A stretch of 64,000 nt of DNA from Pseudoalteromonas sp. A25. Its GTDB lineage: Bacteria; Pseudomonadota; Gammaproteobacteria; Enterobacterales; Alteromonadaceae. The notes beneath the pieces are model-generated. The model saw nothing but the letters and a program-made list of their open reading frames with translations, did no database searches and was not told the origin of the DNA. This document shows positions 13,719 through 22,943 of the stretch, piece after piece. The stretch is from NCBI RefSeq assembly GCF_009176705.1, contig NZ_AP021846.1, forward strand, positions 3,716,001 through 3,780,000, written 5' to 3'. Position 1 is the first letter of the stretch, and every line of letters starts with the position of its first letter. Both the position numbers and the translations under genes were made by a program.

Positions 13719-15140
13719 GTGCAGTATTTACCCATTTTCACCAAACTAGACAATAAACCGGTTCTCATCGTCGGTGGCGGTGATGTTGCGCTTAGGAAAT
13801 GCCGTGCATTTATTAAAGCGCGCGCCCACATTACCCTTGTCGCTCCACAATTTTGTGACGAATTGAAAGCACATGCAAATAGTGGTGAAGTGGTTTTAGT
13901 AACTGACTTTTTCACAGCAAAGCACCTTGAGGGGAAAATGCTTGTCATTGCAGCAACTGACAACGATGAAGTAAATAACCTGGTCTTTGAGCTGGCCAAT
14001 GCACAAAACATTTTTGTTAACGTGGTTGATGACCAACCAAAGTGCACGTTTATTTTTCCCTCTATCGTTGATAGAGATCCAATCACCATTGCCATTTCCA
14101 GTGCTGGCACCGCTCCCGTGCTTGCAAGACGTTTGCGCGAAAAACTTGAGACCTTGATCCCACAGCATATTGGTCCACTCGCCAAGTTAGTGGGCAGCTT
14201 TAGGGAGCATGTTAAAGCGCGCTTTAAGCATTTTGCAGACAGAAGACAGTTTTGGGAAAGCGTGTTCGATTCGAGTGTGGTGAGTAAAGTGCAAGCAGGT
14301 GACACACCAGGTGCAACGCAACAATTACACGACATGCTTGAGGCCAAGCCAGAACCTGAAGGCGAAGTTTATATTGTTGGTGCTGGTCCGGGCGATCCCG
14401 AATTATTAACCTTAAAGGCATTACAGTTAATGCAACAAGCCGATGTGGTGGTTTATGATTATCTTGTTTCAGATGAAATAATGGACTTAGTGCGCCGAGA
14501 CGCAGATTTAGTCTGTGTTGGTAAACGTCTGGGGAATCATAGTGTAAAACAAGAAGATACCAATCAAATGCTGGTCGATTTCGCAAAACAGGGTAAAAAA
14601 GTGTGCCGCATCAAAGGTGGCGACCCATTTATTTATGGCCGTGGCGGAGAAGAAGTACAAGTGCTTGCAGCAAATCAGGTACGCTATCAAATTGTGCCAG
14701 GTATCACCGCCGCTGCTGGCTGTAGCGCCTATGCTGGGATCCCGCTCACTCATCGAGATCATGCTCAAGCAATCCAGTTTGTTACAGGGCACTGTAAAAA
14801 AGATGGCCAAGAGCTTGACTGGCCTGCTTTAGCTAAACCAAATCAAACTTTGGCCATTTATATGGGCGTGATAAAATCGCCACATATTCAAGCACAATTG
14901 CTGAAGTATGGCCGCGCAGGTTCAACCCCGGTCGCTATCATCGAAAACGGTACCCGTAAAGAACAACGGGTAGTTAGAACGCAGCTGAGTCAATTAGCAG
15001 AGCAAATAGAAGCACATAAAATTGTCTCCCCCGCGTTACTCATTATTGGCGAAGTTGCTGCGCTCCATGAGCAACTGGCCTGGTTCGGACAAACAGCTCA
15101 AACCAGTAGCTTTGCCCAGCCAATTACTGATGTGGCATAA
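13719..15140 (+). CDS. cysG: Siroheme synthase (trifunctional)
   Basis: CysG makes siroheme, the cofactor of sulfite and nitrite reductases, from uroporphyrinogen III by two SAM-dependent methylations, NAD-dependent dehydrogenation and iron insertion. The 473-residue protein carries both modules: an N-terminal dehydrogenase/ferrochelatase domain (NAD-binding VLIVGGGDVALRKC, residues 15-28) and a C-terminal methyltransferase beginning near residue 215 (VYIVGAGPGDPELLTLKA, IKGGDPFIYGRGGEE, VPGITAAAGC). I chose the GTG start giving MQYLPIFTKL, which has a TGGAG site 6 nt upstream and matches E. coli; a TTG 15 codons earlier has no family support. It opens the cys operon, 41 nt before cysD. The sulfite reductase genes themselves are not in this window. 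Confidence 0.96.
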   Translation: MQYLPIFTKLDNKPVLIVGGGDVALRKCRAFIKARAHITLVAPQFCDELKAHANSGEVVLVTDFFTAKHLEGKMLVIAATDNDEVNNLVFELANAQNIFVNVVDDQPKCTFIFPSIVDRDPITIAISSAGTAPVLARRLREKLETLIPQHIGPLAKLVGSFREHVKARFKHFADRRQFWESVFDSSVVSKVQAGDTPGATQQLHDMLEAKPEPEGEVYIVGAGPGDPELLTLKALQLMQQADVVVYDYLVSDEIMDLVRRDADLVCVGKRLGNHSVKQEDTNQMLVDFAKQGKKVCRIKGGDPFIYGRGGEEVQVLAANQVRYQIVPGITAAAGCSAYAGIPLTHRDHAQAIQFVTGHCKKDGQELDWPALAKPNQTLAIYMGVIKSPHIQAQLLKYGRAGSTPVAIIENGTRKEQRVVRTQLSQLAEQIEAHKIVSPALLIIGEVAALHEQLAWFGQTAQTSSFAQPITDVA

Positions 15141-15181
15141 ACAAATTATTTAATTTTAATATTTAATGTAGGACGACTACC

Positions 15182-16081
15182 ATGGCTTTGACACACCTTC
15201 AGCAGCTTGAAGCTGAGAGTATAAAGATAATTCGCGAAGTCGCCGCTGAGTTCGAGAACCCAGTTATGCTTTACTCTATCGGTAAAGATTCCTCGGTACT
15301 TTTGCACCTAGCTCGTAAAGCGTTTTATCCCGCTAAAATTCCATTTCCATTGTTGCATGTAGACACTGACTGGAAATTTCGCGAAATGATTGAGTTTCGA
15401 GACCGCCTAGCAAAAGAGTATGGCTTTGAGCTATTAGTACACAAAAATCCAGAAGGCATAGCAATGGGTGTGGGGCCATTTACGCATGGCTCAGCAAAAC
15501 ACACTGATATCATGAAAACCCAAGCACTAAAACAGGCGCTAGATAAGTATGGTTTTGATGCCGCTTTTGGAGGAGCTCGTCGTGATGAAGAGAAGTCTCG
15601 AGCAAAAGAGCGAGTTTATTCATTCCGTGACAAACATCATCGTTGGGATCCTAAAAACCAACGTCCAGAACTGTGGAATACGTATAACAGCCAAGTTAAT
15701 CCGGGTGAGAGCATCCGTGTATTTCCTTTATCAAACTGGACTGAACTAGACATTTGGCAATATATCTATCAAGAGAATATTGAAATGGTACCGCTATATT
15801 TGGCTAAAGAGCGTCCTGTTGTTGAGCGTGATGGTACCTTGATCATGGTAGATGATGAACGTATGCCACTAGAAGAAGGCGAAGTACCGCAAATGAAATC
15901 GGTACGTTTTCGTACCTTAGGCTGCTATCCACTTACAGGGGCGGTTGAGTCAACGGCCAGTACATTAACAGAAATTATTGAAGAAATGCTGCTATCAACA
16001 TCGTCTGAGCGCGAAGGTCGAGTCATTGACCACGACTCATCAGGTTCGATGGAGAAGAAAAAACGTGAGGGGTACTTCTAA
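15182..16081 (+). CDS. cysD: Sulfate adenylyltransferase subunit 2 (ATP sulfurylase, catalytic)
   Basis: CysD adenylates sulfate with ATP to give APS, with energy from GTP hydrolysis by CysN. The 299-residue protein (E. coli 302) has the PP-loop signature [13 protein letters not shown] near residues 32-44 and the conserved [16 protein letters not shown] segment that binds nucleotide. The ATG has a TAGGA site upstream. Its stop overlaps the cysN start by one base, the classic coupling of the two subunits of a heterodimer. Confidence 0.98.
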   Translation: MALTHLQQLEAESIKIIREVAAEFENPVMLYSIGKDSSVLLHLARKAFYPAKIPFPLLHVDTDWKFREMIEFRDRLAKEYGFELLVHKNPEGIAMGVGPFTHGSAKHTDIMKTQALKQALDKYGFDAAFGGARRDEEKSRAKERVYSFRDKHHRWDPKNQRPELWNTYNSQVNPGESIRVFPLSNWTELDIWQYIYQENIEMVPLYLAKERPVVERDGTLIMVDDERMPLEEGEVPQMKSVRFRTLGCYPLTGAVESTASTLTEIIEEMLLSTSSEREGRVIDHDSSGSMEKKKREGYF

Positions 16082-17496
16082 TGTCGACAGCCAATGAAGT
16101 TAGAGAGTTAGGAATTGACGCATATCTTGCTCGTCAGCAAGATAAAAGCTTATTACGCATGATGACTTGCGGCAGCGTAGATGACGGTAAGTCGACCCTG
16201 ATCGGCCGATTACTACACGATAGTCATCAAATCTATGAAGACCAACTAGCAGCACTTCATAAAGACAATGAAAAGGTCGGTAACGCAGGCGAAGAGCTTG
16301 ATCTTGCCCTGTTAGTGGATGGATTACAGGCTGAGCGTGAACAAGGGATCACGATTGACGTTGCTTACCGTTATTTCTCTACGGCAAAACGCAAATTTAT
16401 TATTGCCGATACCCCTGGGCACGAACAGTATACCCGCAATATGGTGACCGGTGCTTCAACCAGTGATCTGGCTATTATTCTTGTCGATGCTCGTTTCGGT
16501 GTGCAGGTGCAAACCAAACGCCACAGCTTCATTTGTGATTCATTGGGTATAAAACAGTTTGTTGTTGCCATTAACAAGATGGATATCTGCGACTTTGATG
16601 AAGCTGTTTTCAATCGGATCAAAACGCAATATTTAGAATTCGCGAAGCAATTAAATGTAACGGACATTAAATTTGTACCGATGTCTGCGCTTAAAGGTGA
16701 TAACGTGGTCATGCGTTCAGAGCACACACCTTACTACACCGACAAACCACTGCTTGAGTTATTAGAAGACTCACCTGCAGCGGCGGCCAATACTGAGTTT
16801 GAAGCTCGCTTCCCGGTGCAGTATGTGGTGCGTCCTAACCTTGATTTTAGAGGCTTTCAAGGCACATTGACCTCAGGAACGTTACAAGTTGGTCAGGCTG
16901 TAAAAGTATTACCATCAGGAAAAAGCTCTAGCATCAAAGAGCTGGTAACCTTTGATGGCAATTTAGAACAAGCTGAAACAGGTCAAGCATTTACCATTAC
17001 ATTAAACGACGAGATTGATGTAAGTCGCGGAGATGTCATTGTAACAGCTGATTCAACGGCCGAGGTGACTAATCTTATTCAAGCGAAACTTGTTTGGATG
17101 CACGAAGCACCTCTGGTGTTAGGTAAGAGCTATAACTTTAAGCTAGGCAGCAAAAATACCTCTGCCATCGTCAAGCGCATCGATCATACAATTGATGTCA
17201 ATACACTTGAGCACGGCCAAGCAGATTCACTGCAACTAAATGAAATTGCTGTCGTTACGCTCGAACTAACAGAAACGATTGTAGCCGATATCTATCGCAA
17301 TAATCGCGAAACTGGTGCATTCATTCTGATTGATAGGCTGAGCAACCTAACGGTGGGTGCCGGTATGGTTGAGGCTTTATTGGCAGCACAAGAAGCATCA
17401 CAGTCTCAATTTAGTGAGTTTGAAATTGAACTTAATGCATTGGTACGCAAGCACTTCCCACATTGGCAAGCGCTGGATATCAGTCAACTTAAGTAA
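16081..17496 (+). CDS. cysN: Sulfate adenylyltransferase subunit 1 (GTPase)
   Basis: CysN is the EF-Tu-like GTPase subunit of ATP sulfurylase that drives APS formation. The 471-residue protein (E. coli 475) shows the P-loop GSVDDGKSTL (about residues 31-40), the switch motif DTPGH and the guanine-specificity motif NKMD, followed by two beta-barrel domains. There is no fused APS kinase domain; the kinase is the separate cysC two genes downstream. It overlaps cysD by one base and is followed after 33 nt by the permease. Confidence 0.98.
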   Translation: MSTANEVRELGIDAYLARQQDKSLLRMMTCGSVDDGKSTLIGRLLHDSHQIYEDQLAALHKDNEKVGNAGEELDLALLVDGLQAEREQGITIDVAYRYFSTAKRKFIIADTPGHEQYTRNMVTGASTSDLAIILVDARFGVQVQTKRHSFICDSLGIKQFVVAINKMDICDFDEAVFNRIKTQYLEFAKQLNVTDIKFVPMSALKGDNVVMRSEHTPYYTDKPLLELLEDSPAAAANTEFEARFPVQYVVRPNLDFRGFQGTLTSGTLQVGQAVKVLPSGKSSSIKELVTFDGNLEQAETGQAFTITLNDEIDVSRGDVIVTADSTAEVTNLIQAKLVWMHEAPLVLGKSYNFKLGSKNTSAIVKRIDHTIDVNTLEHGQADSLQLNEIAVVTLELTETIVADIYRNNRETGAFILIDRLSNLTVGAGMVEALLAAQEASQSQFSEFEIELNALVRKHFPHWQALDISQLK

Positions 17497-17529
17497 ACAA
17501 GTAACGCCTGTTATTAGGAGCGTCTTTAG

Positions 17530-19254
17530 ATGTATGAACAAATCGTTTTAACAGGCATTATGTTAGCGTTAGTCGGCTGCCTTTTTGGCACCCGACTCAA
17601 ACCAGCGTGGTTATTTGTCGGCGCGATAAGCGTAAGCTACCTAGCAGGTTTAATCGACCTTGAAGGGATGTTAGTTAATTACGCTAACCCCTCACTGATC
17701 ACGCTTGTACTGCTTATATTGGTGTCAATTGCCATTGAAAAGACCACACTGATCCAAGCTTTAGCACACTCTCTTGCGAAAGGGAGCTTGTCACGTTCGG
17801 TCATGAAACTGGGGCTATCGACCGCCTTTTTGTCATCTTTTACCAATAATACTGCCGTCGTGGCATCGCTCATATCGGCCATTAAAGAAAGCCCAACGCA
17901 TTCGCCCTCTAAGCTCTTACTTCCTTTGTCCTATACTGCTATTTTAGGGGGGACACTAACTCTTATCGGCACTTCCACCAATTTAATCGTCAATGGCTTT
18001 GCAATTGATGCAGGTATGGCGCCACTGGGCTTTTTTGATTTTACCCTCATTGGCTTGGGCGCTCTTTTTGTTGGCCTGATCACCATTATGATATTGCTGA
18101 AGTACCTACCCGATCATGGCACTGATGACAAAGAAGTGGTGCCTTTTTATTTAGAAGGCAAAGTGCAAGCAGGCTCCAAACTGATTGGTCGCACCGTCGA
18201 GGAAAACGGTCTTCGTGACTTAAAAGATTTATTTCTCGCCGAGATCATTCATGGCGATCGCCGTATTTGCGCGGTCACCCCACAGCAAGTGATCCAAAAA
18301 GGTGATGTTTTATTGTTCGTGGGTGATATCAAATCGGTGCCTTTATTATCACGCTTTGACGGCCTTAAAATCGTTCATGATAAGCATGAAAAAGATGTCG
18401 AACATTTGGTAGAAGTGGTCATGAGCCAGTCTTCTAAATACATTGGTAAAACGGTAAAAGAAGTGCGCTTTCGCGAGCAATTTCATGCTGCTGTTATTGC
18501 TATCCGCCGTGGCCACGACCGCTTACAAGGCGGACTTGGGCAGGTACGACTACAAGCTGGTGACTCATTAATACTCGCTCCTGGCAGCCAGTTTTATGAG
18601 CTTCCTGATTTAAAGCGTGAATTTGTTTATATTTCAGGCTTAGATCTGCAAACACACTTAAAACCTAAACAATCAAACTTTGTATTAGCAGCTTTTGGCA
18701 GTGTATTAGCATTAAGTATTTTTGACGTTGTGCCACTGGTGAAAGGCCTAATGGTGTTACTGCTTTGCTTATTTTTAATGGGCACAATTAAGGTCAGTGA
18801 GCTAAAGCGTCGCTTTCCTATCGAACTGCTTGCCATCGTAGGCAGTGCTATAGGACTGGCTAAGCTCATGATCAATACCGGGCTGGCTGGACAAATTTCC
18901 GACGCCTTATTTTATGTGCTGGGTGATTTTGGACCTTACGGCGCTTTCATCGCTATTTTTGTGATGACAGTTGTATTTACAGAGCTCATTACAAACAACG
19001 CCGCTGCCGCATTGTCTTTCCCTGTTGCGTACGCGCTAGCGATTGGCTTTGATGTCAGCCCATTACCTTTTGTAATGGCGGTAGCATTTGGTGCATCTGC
19101 GAGCTTTATTTCCCCGTTTGGCTACCAAACTAATTTAATGGTTTATAGTGCAGGAAACTATCGCATTAAAGATTACGTGACGATGGGACTACCCTTATCG
19201 ATCATTTATTCAATCACCGTTTTAACCTTAATCCCTTTGGTTTTCCCTTTTTAA
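17530..19254 (+). CDS. SLC13-family permease with two RCK_C domains, probable sulfate uptake
   Basis: This is a 574-residue inner-membrane transporter of the divalent anion/Na+ symporter class. Hydrophobic helices fill residues 1-195 and 375-574. Between them lie two cytoplasmic RCK_C (TrkA-C) domains, about residues 205-285 and 295-370; the first opens with LEGKVQAGSKLIGRTVEENG and the second with VVMSQSSKYIGKTVKEVRF. The conserved SFTNNTAVVASL and TELITNNAAAAL hairpins, with Asn-Asn pairs, line the substrate site in this family. Its place between cysN and cysC (13-nt gap to cysC) points to sulfate import, and no CysPUWA-type ABC importer is present here. Substrate is inferred from context; other divalent anions are possible. 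Confidence 0.85.
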   Translation: MYEQIVLTGIMLALVGCLFGTRLKPAWLFVGAISVSYLAGLIDLEGMLVNYANPSLITLVLLILVSIAIEKTTLIQALAHSLAKGSLSRSVMKLGLSTAFLSSFTNNTAVVASLISAIKESPTHSPSKLLLPLSYTAILGGTLTLIGTSTNLIVNGFAIDAGMAPLGFFDFTLIGLGALFVGLITIMILLKYLPDHGTDDKEVVPFYLEGKVQAGSKLIGRTVEENGLRDLKDLFLAEIIHGDRRICAVTPQQVIQKGDVLLFVGDIKSVPLLSRFDGLKIVHDKHEKDVEHLVEVVMSQSSKYIGKTVKEVRFREQFHAAVIAIRRGHDRLQGGLGQVRLQAGDSLILAPGSQFYELPDLKREFVYISGLDLQTHLKPKQSNFVLAAFGSVLALSIFDVVPLVKGLMVLLLCLFLMGTIKVSELKRRFPIELLAIVGSAIGLAKLMINTGLAGQISDALFYVLGDFGPYGAFIAIFVMTVVFTELITNNAAAALSFPVAYALAIGFDVSPLPFVMAVAFGASASFISPFGYQTNLMVYSAGNYRIKDYVTMGLPLSIIYSITVLTLIPLVFPF

Positions 19255-19266
19255 TAGGCAAGTAAT

Positions 19267-19863
19267 ATGGACGAGAATATAGTTTGGCATAACTATGCCG
19301 TTGACAAAGTACAGCGTAGCGAGCAAAAGCGCCATAAGCCTTGCGTATTGTGGTTTACTGGCTACTCAGGCTCTGGTAAAAGCACGGTTGCAGGTGCACT
19401 TGAAAGTGCCTTACATCAACAAGGCGTTCATACATATTTACTCGATGGTGATAATGTTCGCCACGGTCTGTGTAAAGACTTAGGATTTAGTGACGAAGAC
19501 CGAGTTGAAAATATTCGCCGCGTGGGTGAACTCAGCAAGCTCATGGCTGATGCTGGTTTGGTCGTCTTAACCGCCTTTATTTCACCGTTTCAAGCAGAAC
19601 GTGATATGGTACGTTCGCTGTTAGACGACGGCGAGTTTATTGAGGTATTTTTAGATACGCCATTAGATGTATGTGAACAACGCGACCCTAAAGGCTTATA
19701 TAAAAAAGCCAGAGCAGGTGAAATCAAGCACTTCACGGGCATTGATTCAGACTATCAAGTACCCGTTAATCCAGAAGTAATTCTTGATACCAGTAAAAAC
19801 TCGTTATCTGACTCTGTGGAGCAATTAGTCGCCTACCTAAAAACTAGAAACATCATAGGATAA
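19267..19863 (+). CDS. cysC: Adenylylsulfate kinase
   Basis: CysC phosphorylates APS at the 3' position to give PAPS. The 198-residue protein (E. coli 201) has the Walker A motif GYSGSGKST (about residues 32-40), the [18 protein letters not shown] segment that binds APS, and [10 protein letters not shown] in the lid region. It follows the permease by 12 nt and precedes cysQ by 3 nt, so the four enzymes from CysD to CysQ are tightly linked. Of normal length and with all key residues. Confidence 0.97.
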   Translation: MDENIVWHNYAVDKVQRSEQKRHKPCVLWFTGYSGSGKSTVAGALESALHQQGVHTYLLDGDNVRHGLCKDLGFSDEDRVENIRRVGELSKLMADAGLVVLTAFISPFQAERDMVRSLLDDGEFIEVFLDTPLDVCEQRDPKGLYKKARAGEIKHFTGIDSDYQVPVNPEVILDTSKNSLSDSVEQLVAYLKTRNIIG

Positions 19864-19866
19864 GTT

Positions 19867-20637
19867 ATGAACCAGACCGATCTGTTGGAAGAGATCTTGT
19901 TACTAGCGCGTAAAGCGGGTGACGCCATCATGCCAATTTATGCCAAAGATTTTAATATCGAGTACAAAGCTGATCAAAGCCCAGTAACCGATGCCGACTT
20001 AGCGGCCCATAAAGTGATAGTCAAAGGTTTAAAAGCGCTTACCCCTGATTTGCCCATTTTGAGTGAAGAGAGCGCAAATATAGACTGGCCAACAAGACAG
20101 ACTTGGCAGGAATACTGGCTGGTCGACCCCATTGATGGCACCAAAGAGTTTATTAAGAAAAATGGTGAGTTTACAGTGAACATAGCGCTTATTAAAAATG
20201 GCAAGCCTATTTTAGGTGTAGTTCACGCCCCTGCACTCAACGAGAGTTACTTGGCTGCCGAGGCCATTGGCGCATTTAAAGAGTGCGGTGAGGCACGGAT
20301 TGAGCTTAAGGTGACTGAAAAAGCCAATAAAGGCACAATCAATGTTGTTGGCTCTCGTTCTCATCCGTCCCCCGATTTAGCCGCCTACCTGGAACAATTT
20401 GATGATGTTGAGATGGTACCTAAAGGTAGTTCACTGAAGTTATGCTTGGTTGCCGAAGGGCAAGCGGATATATACCCAAGATTAGGCCCTACCAGTGAAT
20501 GGGATACCGGTGCAGGTCATGCCATTGCTGCTATTGCCGGCGCTAAAGTAACTCAAGTTGACGGTAGTCCATTACTGTATAATCAAAAAGAAAGCTACTT
20601 AAATCCCTACTTTATCGTTTCTCGATTAGCAGATTAA
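19867..20637 (+). CDS. cysQ: 3'(2'),5'-bisphosphate nucleotidase CysQ
   Basis: CysQ hydrolyses PAP (3'-phosphoadenosine 5'-phosphate), the toxic by-product of PAPS reduction, to AMP. The 256-residue protein belongs to the inositol monophosphatase fold: metal ligands are visible in ILSEESA (about residues 59-65) and DPIDGTKEFI (about residues 87-96), with the C-terminal WDTGAGHAIA motif near residue 218. It is the last gene of the cys operon and is followed by a bidirectional terminator. Its presence fits a pathway that runs through PAPS. Confidence 0.95.
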   Translation: MNQTDLLEEILLLARKAGDAIMPIYAKDFNIEYKADQSPVTDADLAAHKVIVKGLKALTPDLPILSEESANIDWPTRQTWQEYWLVDPIDGTKEFIKKNGEFTVNIALIKNGKPILGVVHAPALNESYLAAEAIGAFKECGEARIELKVTEKANKGTINVVGSRSHPSPDLAAYLEQFDDVEMVPKGSSLKLCLVAEGQADIYPRLGPTSEWDTGAGHAIAAIAGAKVTQVDGSPLLYNQKESYLNPYFIVSRLAD

Positions 20638-20646
20638 CTAAAGCCT

Positions 20647-20678
20647 AAATTTAACCCGCAATACAGCGGGTTAAATTT
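20647..20678. terminator. Bidirectional terminator between cysQ and the TPR lipoprotein gene
   Basis: A 13-bp stem AAATTTAACCCGC/GCGGGTTAAATTT with a 6-nt loop ends in A/T runs on both sides. It lies between two convergent genes and can serve both. Confidence 0.85.
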
Positions 20679-20693
20679 ATACATTCCAGCTTT

Positions 20694-22022
20694 TTAAATA
20701 CCATATAAAGTACGCATCGCTTGATGATCAATGCCAAACTGACGCTCAAACCAGCTGTTAACATAGTTGTTGCTTGGCTCAACTTTGGCGCATCTTAGAA
20801 CATTTTCCGCATTCAGATCCGCTCGCTGTACCTGACAATACTGTTGCTGCCATAGCTGGGTTAACGACTGTTCAAAATCCTGAGTTAAGTACGATAAATA
20901 TGAAGAAAACAGCGCTTTTTGATCTAGAAATACGGCTGCCTTAGGTTGCAAATCAGCCTCGGCGAAATTAGCGCTATGACTTGTTGTTTGGTTGCTTTTA
21001 CTATCCATGTGTTGGTTAGATAGCAACATGCCCGCAAGCTTCCCTCGATAACTTAATCGCGCAGAGTATGACTCATGATAATCAACTAGGGGATAAATAT
21101 ACACACGCTCAACATCAACCTTCACTTGTTTATTACTATCATTTGGGTCTTGTCTTAGCTCTTGCACTAGATAGCGCTTTTCTTGCTGCTTGTGGGTACT
21201 GCGTCGCTGATATTCAACATCGGCTGTAATGGTCATATTGAGTGCTTGCGTACTTTTTGGTGAGTACCAGATGCTACGTTGAAAGCTGTCTTGCAACTGA
21301 CTAATCGCCCCATCAATTAATTGCTGATGAGCACGCCTCTGCGACGTATTGAGTTGGAGGTTTTTGTTCAGAGTGAGGCTTGCAAAACGCGCATTATCAT
21401 ATTGATCCACGGATAAGTTTTGTTTAACTTGCCATACTGAACAATATTTTTGCGTTAGCTCATATAAAAAGAATCGCTGCCCCTGCACTTGCTCAGCCAA
21501 CGCTGCACATTTATGCCTTGCTACTTGCTTTAACTGCTCCTGATACAGAGTAAAAGACGAACCGAGTTGCGCATTTGCAATTAAAAGCGCGTATTTGTGC
21601 TCAAACCATCGAAACTGATCTGGGTAGGTGCCATTGGCCAAGCTTTCCCCCCGCGCTTTGAGAAATTGCTCCGCGTAGCGAACTTCTTCGCTTTGTGTAG
21701 CCGCCTGCGCGCCCATAGCTTCTAAATGCCAAATACTCTGATTACGTAAAATTGACTCAAGCTTGTCTGCCGCACCGACATGATTTGAGGCAAGCCTAAG
21801 CATGCGAACTTCGATAAGACCTCTATCAATGATTTTATGACGAGCCTGATTGAGGCGCTGTTGCGCTTCTACATCATTGCTGTCTTCCTCTAAAGCTTTT
21901 TGATAAAACTCAGCGGCTTGCTGATACATCCCTTGCTCGTACAGTTTGTCACCCTTTTCAACTAAACTGGTACAGGCACTGAGCAATAAGAAACTCCCCA
22001 AAAATACTAGAGCTCGAGCCAT
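20694..22022 (-). CDS. TPR-containing outer-membrane or periplasmic lipoprotein, unknown function
   Basis: The 442-residue product begins MARALVFLGSFLLLSACTS, a lipoprotein signal with lipobox LLSAC (Cys about residue 17). I take this ATG because an AAGGGA site lies about 8 nt upstream; a TTG 8 codons earlier would break the signal peptide. Right after the lipobox comes a TPR-like pair (VEKGDKLYEQGMYQQAAEFY...EEDSNDVEAQQRLNQAR, residues 20-63). The remainder is Gln-rich and helical with a beta-rich middle section (about residues 255-345). I do not recognise the family. It is divergent from the binding-protein gene at 22179 and convergent with cysQ, and nothing suggests a role in sulfur metabolism. 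Confidence 0.75.
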   Translation of the reverse strand: MARALVFLGSFLLLSACTSLVEKGDKLYEQGMYQQAAEFYQKALEEDSNDVEAQQRLNQARHKIIDRGLIEVRMLRLASNHVGAADKLESILRNQSIWHLEAMGAQAATQSEEVRYAEQFLKARGESLANGTYPDQFRWFEHKYALLIANAQLGSSFTLYQEQLKQVARHKCAALAEQVQGQRFFLYELTQKYCSVWQVKQNLSVDQYDNARFASLTLNKNLQLNTSQRRAHQQLIDGAISQLQDSFQRSIWYSPKSTQALNMTITADVEYQRRSTHKQQEKRYLVQELRQDPNDSNKQVKVDVERVYIYPLVDYHESYSARLSYRGKLAGMLLSNQHMDSKSNQTTSHSANFAEADLQPKAAVFLDQKALFSSYLSYLTQDFEQSLTQLWQQQYCQVQRADLNAENVLRCAKVEPSNNYVNSWFERQFGIDHQAMRTLYGI

Positions 22023-22178
22023 AAAATATTTCCCTTTTAAGTTCAAACTTATTCATTCTTTATCATGACTTTAAAAATCATTGTAGCTAATCGAGGCCCA
22101 TTAAGCGATGACTAAAATAGCGCCAAATTACAACTTTTTGGCTAAGCTTACAAAATACAAGTAATAGAGGGTTGAACT

Positions 22179-22943
22179 ATGCAACAATTCTGGCGCCGCA
22201 TTACACTCTGCTGTTGTTTTTTATTCTCAACCAACTTACTTGCTAATGATCCCACAGGTAAAGCTCATATCTACACTGAAGACTTTCCGCCTTATCAAAA
22301 ATTCATGGGTCCCGGGAAAATTGGAGGAGTTGCCACTGAATTAGTCAAATCACTGTTCGAACATAGTAAGATTGATTACAAAATTCATGTATTACCGTGG
22401 TTTAGAACCAATCATATCGTGACTCATACTCCAAACACCTTCATTTATTCACTCGCGCGCACCAAAGAGCGTGAGAAACTCTATCATTGGATTGCTCCCC
22501 TGTGTCAGATAAACGTGTCTTTCTACAAATTAAAAGCAAGAAAAGACATTGAAATCAATAACATTGAAGATGTTAAGCAATACATCGTTGCGGTCGCATC
22601 TGGACAGCCCACAGAGCAACACTTGATTGAGCAAGGCTTTAGCCAAGATGATAACCTTGTTATTTTAGCCAGCCACCAACAAGGTGGATTAATGCTCAAC
22701 AAAGCACGTGTTGATTTATTGTTTGGTGCCGACTTGTTTATAAAAAACGTCGAAAGGTCTCTGGGCCGAACTGACGAGTGGGAACGCGCTTACATTTCTA
22801 CCCATTTGAGTAAGCGCATGTATTTAGCGGCTAATATTGAGACTGATGAAACGCTTATAAGTCGGTTACGTAAAAGCTACAGCGTACTGAGCAATAAACT
22901 TAAAACCAATTCACGCTGTGAACAAGCGCTCACAAAACAATAG
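22179..22943 (+). CDS. Periplasmic amino-acid-type substrate-binding protein (SBP_bac_3-like)
   Basis: This 254-residue protein starts with a signal peptide (MQQFWRRITLCCCFLFSTNLLAN, cleavage after about residue 23). It has the two-lobe pattern of family 3 solute-binding proteins: an opening YTEDFPPYQKFMGPGKIGG segment (residues 33-51), GVATELVKSLF, and a second-lobe segment IVAVASGQPTEQHL. Such stand-alone proteins in Alteromonadales often lack a transporter and may act as sensors or remnants. There is no permease or ATPase gene next to it. Its stop codon touches the stop codon of the convergent N-acetyltransferase gene with no spacer. Confidence 0.7.
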   Translation: MQQFWRRITLCCCFLFSTNLLANDPTGKAHIYTEDFPPYQKFMGPGKIGGVATELVKSLFEHSKIDYKIHVLPWFRTNHIVTHTPNTFIYSLARTKEREKLYHWIAPLCQINVSFYKLKARKDIEINNIEDVKQYIVAVASGQPTEQHLIEQGFSQDDNLVILASHQQGGLMLNKARVDLLFGADLFIKNVERSLGRTDEWERAYISTHLSKRMYLAANIETDETLISRLRKSYSVLSNKLKTNSRCEQALTKQ

